Part shown: positions 1 through 7,783 of the stretch, piece by piece
Layout of the letters: each line of letters begins with the position of its first letter
Numbering within the stretch: position 1 is the first letter of the stretch
Assembly: GCA_965204155.1 (NCBI GenBank)
Contig: OZ241971.1
Coordinates: 3,720,001 to 3,784,000 of the forward strand
Direction of reading: 5' to 3'
Length of the DNA stretch: 64,000 bases
Source: UBA6522 sp965204155
GTDB taxonomy: Bacteria > Pseudomonadota > Gammaproteobacteria > Steroidobacterales > Rariloculaceae
Notes under the pieces: model-generated
Seen by the model: only the letters and a program-made list of their open reading frames with translations
Databases searched by the model: none
Told to the model about the DNA's origin: nothing
Translations under genes and position numbers: made by a program

Positions 1-1
1 G

Positions 2-646
2 GGGCGGCCGGATTCGTTTCGCCCCGATGTGATCGTATTGGCCGTCAAGCCCCACCTGGTCGAAGGGGCACTGCAGGACTATCGCGACCTGGCCGATGGC
101 CGGGCAGTCTTGCTTACCATTGCCGCGGGCAAGACCATCGCGTTCTACCAGGGCTTGCTCGGCACCGGTGCGGCCATCGTCCGCGGCATGCCCAACACGC
201 CGGCTTCGATCGGCAGGGGAATCACCGCGCTGGCCGCCAGCGACGTCGTGGACCCGGATCTGCAGCGGCTTTGCGAATCGCTCATGGCTGCGGTGGGGCA
301 GGTGGTATGGCTGGAGGACGACGGCCTGATGGATGCGGTCACCGCCGTCTCCGGCAGCGGCCCGGCCTATGTGTTCCTGCTGATCGAATGCCTGGCGGCG
401 GCGGCGGTGAAGGTCGGTTTCGAGAGGGATCTGGCCGAGCGGCTGGCATTGGCGACGGTTTCCGGCGCAGGCGCCTACGCTGAGGCGTCCGGTACGGACC
501 CGGCGGAACTGCGCCGTCAGGTCACCAGCCCCGGCGGGACCACGCAGGCCGCGCTCGAAGTGCTGATCGGCGACTCGGGCGCCCTGGAATCGCTCCTCAG
601 CGAGGCAGTGCAAGCCGCCGCCCGACGGAGCAGGGAACTGGCCTGA
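2..646 (+). CDS. proC: Pyrroline-5-carboxylate reductase, 5' end missing
   Basis: This enzyme reduces 1-pyrroline-5-carboxylate to proline with NAD(P)H in the cytoplasm, the last step of proline synthesis. The reading frame is open from the first complete codon of the window, so the gene starts upstream and the N-terminal Rossmann glycine motif is not visible. The remaining 214 residues carry the family signatures VRGMPNTPASIG and AVSGSGPAYVF and the C-terminal GGTTQAALEVL segment of the all-helical dimerisation domain. The stop is intact. The usual family length of about 270 residues implies some 55-60 missing residues. The next gene starts 167 bases downstream. Confidence 0.93.
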   Translation, partial: GRPDSFRPDVIVLAVKPHLVEGALQDYRDLADGRAVLLTIAAGKTIAFYQGLLGTGAAIVRGMPNTPASIGRGITALAASDVVDPDLQRLCESLMAAVGQVVWLEDDGLMDAVTAVSGSGPAYVFLLIECLAAAAVKVGFERDLAERLALATVSGAGAYAEASGTDPAELRRQVTSPGGTTQAALEVLIGDSGALESLLSEAVQAAARRSRELA

Positions 647-746
647 GACACGCCAGCGAGCTGCGGCCAATCGATGATTTCGGATCCACCCGCCCGTAAC
701 CGTGCGCATGCACGCCAAATGGGCGTTTTCGATATTGGTGATGCGC

Positions 747-752
747 TACTAT
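747..752 (+). promoter_or_regulatory. Possible -10 element upstream of the thiolase gene
   Basis: TACTAT lies 61 bases before the thiolase start in the proC-thiolase gap. No good -35 hexamer stands at 16-18 bases; the nearest T-rich run is at 725-730. This is a weak call, and transcription could also run through from proC. Confidence 0.25.
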
Positions 753-813
753 CCGTTTGTTTCGATGCCTGCGCCATGATCGCAGCTGCATATCGCCGAA
801 GGAGATTGTTCGA

Positions 814-2061
814 ATGAAGGAAGTTGTCATCGTCGACGGCGTTCGCACGCCGATCGGAGCCTACGGCGGCGGGTTGTCTGGCGTGCGGCCGGACGATCTG
901 CTGGCATTAACCTACAAGGCGCTGGTGCGCAGGACCGGGATCGACCCTGCAATCGTTGACGACGTCTACGCAGGCTGCAGCAACCAGGCGGGCGAGGACA
1001 ACCGCAATGTGGCGCGCATGGGCACGCTGCTGGCGGGTTTCCCCAGCACGGTGCCGGGCGTGACCGTCAACCGGTTGTGCTCTTCAGCGCTGGAGTCGGT
1101 CAACCTTGCCGCCAAGACCATCCTGGCCGGGGAGGCCGATATCTGTATCGGCAGCGGCGTGGAGTCCATGAGCCGGGCGCCGTGGAGCGTGCCGAAGCCC
1201 GCTCGGACCCCGAGCACCAAACCGCCCGTCATGTACGACACCACGGTGGGCTGGCGCTACAACAATCCGAAAATGGATGCGCTTTATCCGATCATCAGCC
1301 TTGGGCAGACGGCGGAGGCACTGGCCGAGGACATGAAGATCAGCCGCGAGGATCAGGACGCGTTCGCACTGGAAAGCCAGAGGCGTGCCGTCGCGGCCAT
1401 CAACGACGGCCGGTTCACGGATGAGATCGCCCCGGTAGAGGTCCCGCGAAGGCGCGGCGGCCCGCTGATCGTGGACACCGACGAACATCCGCGTTACCGG
1501 CGAGTCAACGGCCGCTACGAAGTCGATACGAGCCTGGAGCGGCTGGCAAAACTGCGGCCGGCGTTTCAGAAGGGCGGGACGGTTACGGCGGGTAACTCAA
1601 GCGGCATCAACGACGGCGCTGCGGCGCTGGCCCTCACCACCGGCGAGCGGGCCACGGAACTTGGGCTCCGACCCCTGGTGCGCTGGGTCGGTTCCGCGGT
1701 GGCGGGCGTCGACCCGGGCGTCATGGGCTACGGTCCCGTCCCCTCCACCCGTAAGCTGCTGGATCGCCTGGGCCTGACGCTAGATGACATCGGCCTGATC
1801 GAAATCAACGAGGCGTTTGCGGCCCAGACCCTGGCCTGCATGCGCAAGCTGGGGCTGCGCCACGACATCACCAACGTCAACGGCGGCGCCATTGCGCTGG
1901 GCCATCCCACCGGCTGCTCGGGCGCCCGCATCCTGGTGACGCTCATCCATGAAATGAAACGTCGCGCACCGCAACAGCCGCGGCCGTTCTACGGGCTGGC
2001 CACGCTGTGTGTCGGCGTCGGGATGGGGGTGAGTACGGTGGTGGAATGGATCGGGGACTAA
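814..2061 (+). CDS. Thiolase (acetyl-CoA acyltransferase family)
   Basis: This is a 415-residue thiolase that cleaves or forms a 3-oxoacyl-CoA bond using CoA or acetyl-CoA. The nucleophile motif NRLCSSALESV places Cys89, NEAFAAQ follows later, and the C-terminal GHPTGCSGARI and CVGVGMG blocks supply the catalytic His and second Cys. The ATG at 814 follows an AAGGAGA ribosome-binding site at 798-804; an in-frame upstream start at 757 lacks this support. The N-terminal and central segments recall 3-oxoadipyl-CoA thiolases (PcaF type), but substrate cannot be set from sequence. Its neighbour is an exported tannase-type esterase, so a shared role in aromatic-ester breakdown is possible. Confidence 0.9.
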   Translation: MKEVVIVDGVRTPIGAYGGGLSGVRPDDLLALTYKALVRRTGIDPAIVDDVYAGCSNQAGEDNRNVARMGTLLAGFPSTVPGVTVNRLCSSALESVNLAAKTILAGEADICIGSGVESMSRAPWSVPKPARTPSTKPPVMYDTTVGWRYNNPKMDALYPIISLGQTAEALAEDMKISREDQDAFALESQRRAVAAINDGRFTDEIAPVEVPRRRGGPLIVDTDEHPRYRRVNGRYEVDTSLERLAKLRPAFQKGGTVTAGNSSGINDGAAALALTTGERATELGLRPLVRWVGSAVAGVDPGVMGYGPVPSTRKLLDRLGLTLDDIGLIEINEAFAAQTLACMRKLGLRHDITNVNGGAIALGHPTGCSGARILVTLIHEMKRRAPQQPRPFYGLATLCVGVGMGVSTVVEWIGD

Positions 2062-2106
2062 TTGCGTAAAGGCAATTGCCTTTCCGTGGACGAAGGAGTG
2101 AAGAAA

Positions 2107-3723
2107 ATGAGAAGAGCGTGCATCGCGGGATCCGGTTTGCTGATTGTGGCCTTGTCGATCGCGGGGCCGACGCTGGCAGCGGAATGCACTGACGACGCGT
2201 TCGCGGCCCTGAATTCCGAAACCACCCGGATCATGGCCGAAGTCGTGACCGAGGGAACCGTCGTCGCCAGAGCCCGGCGTCAGGAGGTCGCCGCACCCAG
2301 CGATTTCTGCCGCGTGATCGGCAACATCAACGGCAACATCAACTTCGAGGTGTGGCTGCCGTCCGAGGCAAGCTGGAACGGAAAACTGAACGTGTACGGA
2401 AACGGTGGGCTGGCCGGCTCCATCGGCCACGGAAACCTGGCCGAGGCGCTTGAACTCAACTTCGCCACGGCAAGTACCGATACCGGCCACACCAATGCCG
2501 ACGGGCCGGCGTGGCCGTTGGTGAATGGCGAACTCAGCGAAGGTCTCCTCACGGACTGGGCGCACCGCGCGCACTACCTGACCACGTTGGCGGCCAGGGA
2601 CGTGATCGACGCCTACTACGGCAGCCAACCGCAGTATTCCTATTTCACCGGCTGTTCCGGAGCCGGCGCCCACGGACTACAGATGGCCCAGAAGTACCCG
2701 GACCTGTTCGACGGGATCGAGGTGGGTGCGCCGGCCAATTTCCAGACGGGCCTGTGGCCCGGAGAGCTGTATCCGTCGCTGGTGACGCACCGGGACGCCG
2801 GCTCCGACGGCCAGTGCATGCCCGCCGCATGCGACTCCGGGTCGGATGAGGTGATCTGCGGCGATGAACTGGAGCCACGGGGAGCGGCATGTCCGAGCAT
2901 GGTCCCCCCTGTGAAACTGACGGCTCTCAGGGAAGCGGCCGTCGAGGCTTGCGATGGCGTTGACGGACTCGAGGACGGGCTCATCGAAGATCCGCGAATG
3001 TGTGCGTTCGATCCCCGGTTGATGGTTTGTCCGGCGGGCATGGACAGCGCAATCTGCCTGACGCCCGATCAGGCGGAGTCGATCGCAATGATCTATGAAG
3101 GGCTGCGGGACCCGGCGACCGGCGAGCAGATCTGGCCGGGCTACGAGCCGGGCAGCGAGGACGGATGGGGCGGGCACATCGGCGAGCCTTTCTTCATTTC
3201 GCAGTTCTACTTCCAGACCATGGTTTTCAACGATCCGGAATGGGATTGGCGTGAATTCATCAACAATGACGAGTACTTTGACGCCATCAGGGAGGCACAC
3301 GAGCGGTTTGCGCCTGTCATTGCGGCCATCGATCCGGATCTGTCCGCCTTCAGGGCCAACGGCGGCAAGATGGTTTTCTGGCACGGCTGGGACGACCAGA
3401 ACATCGCCCCGCGCAATAGCATCAACTACTACGAGGACGTGCTGGCCGCGACCGGCAGCAAGGCCGAAACGGACGACTTCCTCCGCCTCTACCTGGTCCC
3501 CGGGATGAAACACTGCAATAACGGCGCCGGTTTCCACGACTTCGACGCCTTCGGTGCCCTTCAGGCCTGGGTCGAAGAAGGCGAAGCGCCCGAAGCGATC
3601 GAGGCCTATAGCCCTCAAGCACAGATGTCACGGCCGTTGTGCGCCTACCCCGAAGTGCCGAGGCTGAGGGAGCCGGGCCTGGACCCCGCCGTAGCAGACA
3701 GCTTCTTTTGCATGATGCCGTGA
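2107..3723 (+). CDS. Exported tannase/feruloyl esterase family protein
   Basis: This 538-residue protein begins with a typical signal peptide (RRACIAGSGLLIVALSIAG, cleavage near LAA-EC), so it should act in the periplasm or outside. It matches the tannase/feruloyl esterase family: the nucleophile lies in TGCSGAGAHG with Ser184, an Asp candidate in GWDDQN, and the C-terminal PGMKHCNNG supplies the His. The Cys next to Ser and the Cys next to His form the family CS-D-HC disulfide arrangement. Members hydrolyse ester bonds of gallate or hydroxycinnamates; the exact substrate is unknown. ATG 2107 was chosen because it begins the signal peptide; the frame is open upstream to a TTG at 2062. Confidence 0.88.
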   Translation: MRRACIAGSGLLIVALSIAGPTLAAECTDDAFAALNSETTRIMAEVVTEGTVVARARRQEVAAPSDFCRVIGNINGNINFEVWLPSEASWNGKLNVYGNGGLAGSIGHGNLAEALELNFATASTDTGHTNADGPAWPLVNGELSEGLLTDWAHRAHYLTTLAARDVIDAYYGSQPQYSYFTGCSGAGAHGLQMAQKYPDLFDGIEVGAPANFQTGLWPGELYPSLVTHRDAGSDGQCMPAACDSGSDEVICGDELEPRGAACPSMVPPVKLTALREAAVEACDGVDGLEDGLIEDPRMCAFDPRLMVCPAGMDSAICLTPDQAESIAMIYEGLRDPATGEQIWPGYEPGSEDGWGGHIGEPFFISQFYFQTMVFNDPEWDWREFINNDEYFDAIREAHERFAPVIAAIDPDLSAFRANGGKMVFWHGWDDQNIAPRNSINYYEDVLAATGSKAETDDFLRLYLVPGMKHCNNGAGFHDFDAFGALQAWVEEGEAPEAIEAYSPQAQMSRPLCAYPEVPRLREPGLDPAVADSFFCMMP

Positions 3724-3748
3724 CAAGCGAGCTGGGTGCACGGTCACG

Positions 3749-4144
3749 TCAGGCCGGAACTTTCGGAAAATACTTCACAAGGGGCATGCCTTCGAAGTCA
3801 ACATCCTGGGTCCACAGCGTTGCCCCTGTGAGTCGCGCCGTGGCCAGGATAATGCCGTCAGCCATCGCCAGGTTACTCTCGTGTGCGAGCCGCGCCGCCT
3901 CCAGGGCAAGCGCGGACGAAAGCGGGATCTCCCGACCGCGGTTCATCAAGGCAGCGGCGCGAAGCGCATCGTCCTCACCGCGACGGCGCAGTACCACTCG
4001 GAAAACTTCGTAGACACTCACGGTCGGCACCACGAGTCGGCTTGCATCCGAAAGCGGGCCGGCAAACGTACCGGCGTTGGGTCCATCGGTGAAGAATTCA
4101 ATCCAGCCGGAGGAATCGACCAGATTGAGCGGATTCGCGGACAT
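3749..4144 (-). CDS. PIN-domain ribonuclease toxin (VapC-like)
   Basis: This 131-residue PIN-domain protein is probably the toxin of a type II toxin-antitoxin pair. Acidic residues expected of the Mg-dependent RNase site are present: Asp10 in NLVDSSGWIEFF, Glu46 in SVYEVFRV, Asp96 in MADGIILATA, and Asp114/Asp116 near the C-terminus. It starts 2 bases after the stop of the small AbrB-like gene, a typical antitoxin-toxin spacing that implies one transcript. Targets of VapC toxins are usually tRNAs or rRNA, but this one is not determined. All catalytic positions look intact, unlike the remnant at 6885. Confidence 0.85.
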   Translation of the reverse strand: MSANPLNLVDSSGWIEFFTDGPNAGTFAGPLSDASRLVVPTVSVYEVFRVVLRRRGEDDALRAAALMNRGREIPLSSALALEAARLAHESNLAMADGIILATARLTGATLWTQDVDFEGMPLVKYFPKVPA

Positions 4145-4146
4145 GG

Positions 4147-4356
4147 TCAGAATTCACGATCGGGCTCGCGCTCGAGTCGCGGATCCATGCCAGCGAGGAA
4201 TCCCCTCATCTCGCCGATTTCTCTCACCGGCACCAGTTCGATGCGGTCCCCGTAGGGCAAGACCTGGAGGCGCTGACCGGGTCGGATTCCAAGAGACTCG
4301 CGCACCGGTTTCGGAATGACCACCTGGAACTTGGGGGATACCTTGACTTGTTGCAT
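4147..4356 (-). CDS. AbrB/MazE-type antitoxin
   Basis: This 69-residue protein has a swapped-hairpin AbrB/SpoVT DNA-binding fold, seen in the segment KVSPKFQVVIPKPVRESLG followed by RPGQRLQVLPYGDRIELVPV. It precedes the PIN toxin by 2 bases. It should neutralise the toxin through its C-terminal tail and repress the shared promoter, as in other pairs of this kind. The tail (residues 50-69) is charged and likely disordered when free. Confidence 0.85.
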   Translation of the reverse strand: MQQVKVSPKFQVVIPKPVRESLGIRPGQRLQVLPYGDRIELVPVREIGEMRGFLAGMDPRLEREPDREF

Positions 4357-4538
4357 TGTGCTCGCTATCGATCAAGAAAACGTAATACGACTCTAACATG
4401 AACGCAGCGGGAAGGGCTCTCGCGAGCAAACCTCGATTCGCGGATCATGGAAGTTTTTCGCGCGCGGCTCTGCGGCGTCCGACTCGGACTGGGTAACAGC
4501 GCGCCTTGTTCTCCCATCCCCGGAGCCGGAGGGTGAAC

Positions 4539-4555
4539 CGAACACATGATGTTCG
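4539..4555. repeat. Short dyad (6-5-6) in the antitoxin-nadC gap
   Basis: CGAACA and TGTTCG flank a 5-base spacer. The dyad lies inside the 237-base gap 4357-4593, which holds no gene I can support. It sits downstream of nadC and upstream of the antitoxin gene on the minus strand, so it could be an operator for the toxin-antitoxin promoter, but it is about 183 bases from the antitoxin start. Confidence 0.3.
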
Positions 4556-4593
4556 CGTGAGAGTGTACCGCAGGTTGCGTCGCGCTGTTCAGC

Positions 4594-5445
4594 TCAGACA
4601 AAACGCATTGAGAAGTCCACCGCGTGGACATGTTTGGTCAATGCGCCGACGGAAATGTAGTCAACGCCCGTAAGGGCTATGTCGCGGACGCCTTCCAGGT
4701 CGACGCTACCCGAGGCTTCAAGTGCGACACGAGGGCCGTCGCTGGCGTCGCGAACCCTCACGGCCTGCCTGATATCTTCCAGACTGAAATTATCGAGCAA
4801 TACGCGGTCGACCTCGCAAGCCAGCGCCTCGCGCAACTCGTTGAGGCTCTCCACCTCGACTTCGAGCATCACCGAGGGCGTCCGTTGCCGGAAGGCGTTT
4901 ACAGCGTGACGTAGCCCACCGGCCGCGGCGATATGGTTTTCCTTGATAAGAATAGCGTCGTAGAGGCCACGACGGTGGTTGCGTGCGCCGCCGCAACGCA
5001 CAGCGTATTTCTGGGCGTCGCGCAGACCGGGAATCGTCTTGCGCGTATCCAGGATTGTGGCTCCGGTGCCTGCGACGGTATCCACGTAGCGGCGGGCGCT
5101 AGTTGCCGTTGCCGACAGCGTCTGAAGGAAGTTCAGTGCGGTCCGCTCGCCGGTCAACAGTGCCTTGGCCGGACCCTGCAGTTGGCAAACGTCTGTTTCC
5201 GGCGCGACGGCTTCTCCGTCGGAGCGGTGCCAGCTCACCGCCACGCTCGCGTCGATCTGGCGAAAAACCTCGGAGAACCAGCCGGTTCCGCAGAGGATGC
5301 AACTCTCCCGCGCGCTAACCTGTGCGCGCGCGGCTACGTCCGCGGGGATCAGTTCGGTGGTCAAGTCACCGTCGCCGACATCCTCACGAAGAGCATCGGC
5401 TACGGCCTTCGCAATCGCATCGGCAGAGACGGGCGGGACTGTCAT
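4594..5445 (-). CDS. nadC: Nicotinate-nucleotide pyrophosphorylase (carboxylating)
   Basis: Quinolinate phosphoribosyltransferase converts quinolinate and PRPP to nicotinate mononucleotide, CO2 and pyrophosphate in de novo NAD synthesis. The 283-residue length is normal. Diagnostic segments include ERTALNFLQTLS, ILDTRKTIPGLRDAQKYAV, CGGARNHRRGLYDAILIKEN and VEVESLNELREAL, followed by DRVLLDNF and the glycine-rich phosphate-binding end. Start ATG 5445 gives the usual N-terminus. A strong hairpin lies just upstream at 5479-5503, so it may be transcribed separately from the membrane-protein gene upstream. Confidence 0.95.
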   Translation of the reverse strand: MTVPPVSADAIAKAVADALREDVGDGDLTTELIPADVAARAQVSARESCILCGTGWFSEVFRQIDASVAVSWHRSDGEAVAPETDVCQLQGPAKALLTGERTALNFLQTLSATATSARRYVDTVAGTGATILDTRKTIPGLRDAQKYAVRCGGARNHRRGLYDAILIKENHIAAAGGLRHAVNAFRQRTPSVMLEVEVESLNELREALACEVDRVLLDNFSLEDIRQAVRVRDASDGPRVALEASGSVDLEGVRDIALTGVDYISVGALTKHVHAVDFSMRFV

Positions 5446-5478
5446 GACGGCAGTTTAACGCGAACATGAAGTAGCCCG

Positions 5479-5503
5479 CCGGAAAGGCGGTCCGCCGTTC
5501 CGG
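5479..5503 (-). terminator. Hairpin between the PuuD-like gene and nadC
   Basis: CCGGAA-A-GGCGG and CCGCC-G-TTCCGG pair as a stem with one A-G mismatch; the innermost pair must open to give a GTC loop. The structure starts 27 bases beyond the PuuD-like stop and ends 34 bases before the nadC start. No T-tract follows on the minus strand, so termination would need Rho or a non-canonical mechanism. An attenuator for nadC is the alternative. Confidence 0.4.
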
Positions 5504-5529
5504 GCTTCAGGCGCCTGCCGGCTAACCGG

Positions 5530-6114
5530 TCAGATGAAAAAGCCCTGGTGTCCCATACCCACCATGCTCATGAGCATGGGGACGGACAGCATGGTGTTGG
5601 TGCGCGAGGCGAGGAAGGCTACCCGGCGCGCTTTGGCGATCTCGTCGGCGGACGCTTCCACCATACCGAGAATCTTCTTCTGGTTCGGCCAGATCAGCAC
5701 CCACACGTTGAACAGCATGATCGTGCCGAGCCATGCGCCTACACCAATGACAAGCGAGGTCCCACGAAGCAGGAAGGCATCGACAAGTATACCCAGGTGG
5801 AGCAGATAGGCGGCACCGGAGAGCCACGTGACCACCGCACCCCAGCGGAACCACCACAACGCCCTTGGCGCGACGTACTTGGTGATGCCCGCGCCACCCG
5901 GACCGCCCTCGTCGGAGGCAGCCTCCGCCAGCGCCGGAACCTGGACGAAATTGAAGTAATAGAGCAGGCCGATCCAGGTGATGCCCGCAAGTACGTGGAT
6001 CCAGACCAGGAAACTCGCCGTGTTGAATGCGATACCCATGGTGACGAGACCGATCAGGATGGCGAGAACGACGCCGGCGGCGATGGTTCCGTTGACTGTG
6101 TTCAGGGGATTCAT
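5530..6114 (-). CDS. Membrane protein resembling the PuuD urate hydroxylase N-terminal domain
   Basis: This 194-residue inner-membrane protein has about five hydrophobic segments (near residues 12-28, 36-52, 88-106, 116-140 and 170-190). Segments such as WIHVLAGITWIGLLYYFNF and ASRTNTMLSVPMLMSM resemble the Urate_ox_N family, the membrane domain of PuuD that hydroxylates urate using the respiratory chain. The C-terminal cytochrome c domain of PuuD is absent (no CxxCH), and no other purine-degradation gene is nearby. The function may therefore differ, perhaps as a heme- or quinone-linked membrane protein. Confidence 0.7.
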   Translation of the reverse strand: MNPLNTVNGTIAAGVVLAILIGLVTMGIAFNTASFLVWIHVLAGITWIGLLYYFNFVQVPALAEAASDEGGPGGAGITKYVAPRALWWFRWGAVVTWLSGAAYLLHLGILVDAFLLRGTSLVIGVGAWLGTIMLFNVWVLIWPNQKKILGMVEASADEIAKARRVAFLASRTNTMLSVPMLMSMVGMGHQGFFI

Positions 6115-6312
6115 GTGTGGATTTCCTCTCCGAATGCTTGTGCGAAGCGTTATACGGACTCCACCGGGCCTGCCGGGTCGAGCCGTTGTTCTGGAACTTG
6201 AAGAATAGGTTAGGGACCCGCATTATTCAATCATCAGCCCGCCGCCCAACGGCTTTCCCAGGCAGAAAGCCGATGACCGCGGGTCGCTTGTCAACGGAGG
6301 CCTGTGGAAGCG

Positions 6313-6648
6313 ATGGACGTCAACGAAAGGATCGAGAGCCAACTGCGCAGCCATCCGGTGCTGCTCTACATGAAGGGCACGCCGGACTTTCCCCAGTGCG
6401 GCTTTTCCGCGCAGACCGTGGCCGCGCTGCGGGCCGTGGGCAAGCCCTTCGCCTTCGTCAATATCTTTGAGGATCCGGAGATTCGCGAGGCGTTGAAGGT
6501 ATATTCCAACTGGCCCACGTATCCCCAGCTCTACGTCAACGGCGAACTGATCGGCGGCTGCGACATCGCCATTGAGATGTACCATTCCGGCGAGCTCAAG
6601 ACCGTTGTGGAGTCGGCGGCGCCGCCCCCGGAGACCGAAGCGGACTGA
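6313..6648 (+). CDS. grxD: Monothiol glutaredoxin (Grx4 type)
   Basis: This 111-residue protein has the monothiol active site CGFS (Cys28) in PQCGFSAQTVAALRA, plus the glutathione-binding NWPTYPQLYVNGELIGGCD segment. Proteins of this type bind a [2Fe-2S] cluster as dimers or with BolA and deliver clusters to target proteins. A GGAGG at 6296-6300 lies 12 bases before ATG 6313; a GTG at 6304 is too close to that site. The C-terminal PPPETEAD tail is a short acidic extension. The 198 bases upstream (6115-6312) contain no gene I can support. Confidence 0.93.
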   Translation: MDVNERIESQLRSHPVLLYMKGTPDFPQCGFSAQTVAALRAVGKPFAFVNIFEDPEIREALKVYSNWPTYPQLYVNGELIGGCDIAIEMYHSGELKTVVESAAPPPETEAD

Positions 6649-6693
6649 CAAGCCGCCGTTCGCCCTGGCGCGGCAGTACGGTAAGGGTCGAGC

Positions 6694-6888
6694 ATGTGTA
6701 ACTACATCGAGATCGACGATAGCCTTATGGCGGAGGCATTGAAGGCAGGCGGATACAGGACCAAGAAGGCTGCTGTGGAGGAGGGACTGCGCCTTTTGGT
6801 GCGCACACGGAACCAGGCGCGTATCCGGCAGTTGCGTGGGAAATTACGCTGGGAAGGCTCTCTTGACGAGATGCGACGCGATCGGTGA
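6694..6888 (+). CDS. VapB-type antitoxin
   Basis: This 64-residue protein matches VapB antitoxins with an N-terminal ribbon-helix-helix DNA-binding part (EIDDSLMAEALKAGGYRTKKAAVEEGLRLLV) and a C-terminal toxin-binding tail (RGKLRWEGSLDEMRRDR). Its stop overlaps a GTG that opens a typical PIN-domain N-terminus, but that partner ends after 18 codons. The antitoxin is therefore orphaned at this locus. It may still bind its own promoter or counteract a toxin elsewhere. Confidence 0.8.
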   Translation: MCNYIEIDDSLMAEALKAGGYRTKKAAVEEGLRLLVRTRNQARIRQLRGKLRWEGSLDEMRRDR

Positions 6889-6941
6889 TCGTCGTCGATT
6901 CCTCCGTCTGGATCGGCTACATTAACGGTGCAGGCGGCTAA
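6885..6941 (+). pseudogene. Truncated vapC (PIN toxin) remnant
   Basis: GTG 6885 overlaps the vapB stop in the GTGA arrangement normal for vapBC. The 18 codons read VIVVDSSVWIGYINGAGG, the canonical start of a PIN domain with its first catalytic Asp, and then stop at TAA 6939. The remaining 110 or so residues are absent: the next sequence is the 3' end of the RNase T gene on the other strand. This looks like a deletion that removed most of vapC. Confidence 0.75.
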
Positions 6942-7597
6942 CCGTTGATCAAGCCCTCGTACACCGGCCTGAACCGGTTCACGATTTCGCAGAACACTCG
7001 CGCCGTGACATCGGCGTCGTACGCGGCTGAGTGGGCCTGGGCTTCGTCCCACGCAAATCCTGCGGCAGTGACGGCGCGGCTGAGTACCGTCTGGCCATAG
7101 GCGACGCCGGCGAGCGTCGCGGTGTCGAAGCTCGAGAACGGGTGAAACGGATTGCGCTTGATCTTGTTGCGCTCCGCTGCCGCATGGACGAATTGCAGGT
7201 CGAAGAACGAGTTGTGACCCACGAGCACGGCCCGGTTGCACTTTTGCGCCTTGATTTCCTTGCGCACCATGTCGAACACTCCGCGCAGTGCCTCGTTCTC
7301 GTCCACGGCCAGGCGGAATGGATGAAACGGGTCGATGCCGGTGACTTCCAGGGAGGCCGGGTCGAGGCGCGCGCCTGGAAAGGGCTCTACGTGATAGCGG
7401 ACAGACTCGGCCGGGTGCAGTTCTCCGCCATCGTCCAGCCGCAACAGAACCGCGGCAATCTCAAGCAGCGCGTCGGTGGCGGGATTGAACCCGCCCGTCT
7501 CCACGTCCACGACCACGGGCAGGAAGCCGCGAAAGCGTCCGGCAATGCCCGGAGACGGTCCTGCAGCCTGGCCGGCAGCCTGATTCGCGGCGCTCAT
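6938..7597 (-). CDS. rnt: Ribonuclease T
   Basis: RNase T is a DEDDh 3'-5' exoribonuclease that trims tRNA CCA ends and the 3' ends of stable RNAs, acting as a homodimer. The 219 residues show the exonuclease motifs VVDVETGGF (Asp and Glu), GHNSFFDLQFVHAA (Asp) and AHSAAYDADVTA (His and Asp). The RNase T hallmark EVTGIDPFHPFR is present. The N-terminal 20 residues (AANQAAGQAAGPSPGIAGR) are low-complexity and extend beyond the E. coli protein. Its stop overlaps the vapC remnant by 4 bases on the opposite strand. Confidence 0.93.
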   Translation of the reverse strand: MSAANQAAGQAAGPSPGIAGRFRGFLPVVVDVETGGFNPATDALLEIAAVLLRLDDGGELHPAESVRYHVEPFPGARLDPASLEVTGIDPFHPFRLAVDENEALRGVFDMVRKEIKAQKCNRAVLVGHNSFFDLQFVHAAAERNKIKRNPFHPFSSFDTATLAGVAYGQTVLSRAVTAAGFAWDEAQAHSAAYDADVTARVFCEIVNRFRPVYEGLING

Positions 7598-7692
7598 GTC
7601 AGTCTTGTGGGTAGTACCACCAACAGGCGATCCGGGCCCTCCATGATGTCGGCGGCGATATTAGCAGAATCACACCCGGCGAAACCGCCCGA

Positions 7693-7698
7693 TATAAT
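7693..7698 (+). promoter_or_regulatory. Perfect TATAAT upstream of the tandem cyclase genes
   Basis: A consensus -10 hexamer lies 85 bases before the first cyclase start in the rnt-cyclase divergent gap. The position 17 bases upstream (TCACAC, 7670-7675) is a poor -35 match. The -10 element would leave an untranslated leader of about 80 bases. Confidence 0.4.
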
Positions 7699-7783
7699 TC
7701 CGGCGATTCAATTTGTCATCACCAGTCCGCGACGAACGATGTCCCGTTCAAGAAGCCCTACCGCAAAATTCAGGGAGCCCAGG

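Noticed and set aside
4539..4555. LexA-like operator
   Set aside because: The dyad CGAACA-N5-TGTTCG has the wrong spacing for the known short GAAC/GTTC operators, and no SOS gene is beside it.
7031..7783. In-frame upstream extension of the first cyclase gene
   Set aside because: The extension is antisense to rnt and contains no family similarity; the signal peptide and ribosome-binding site place the start at 7784.
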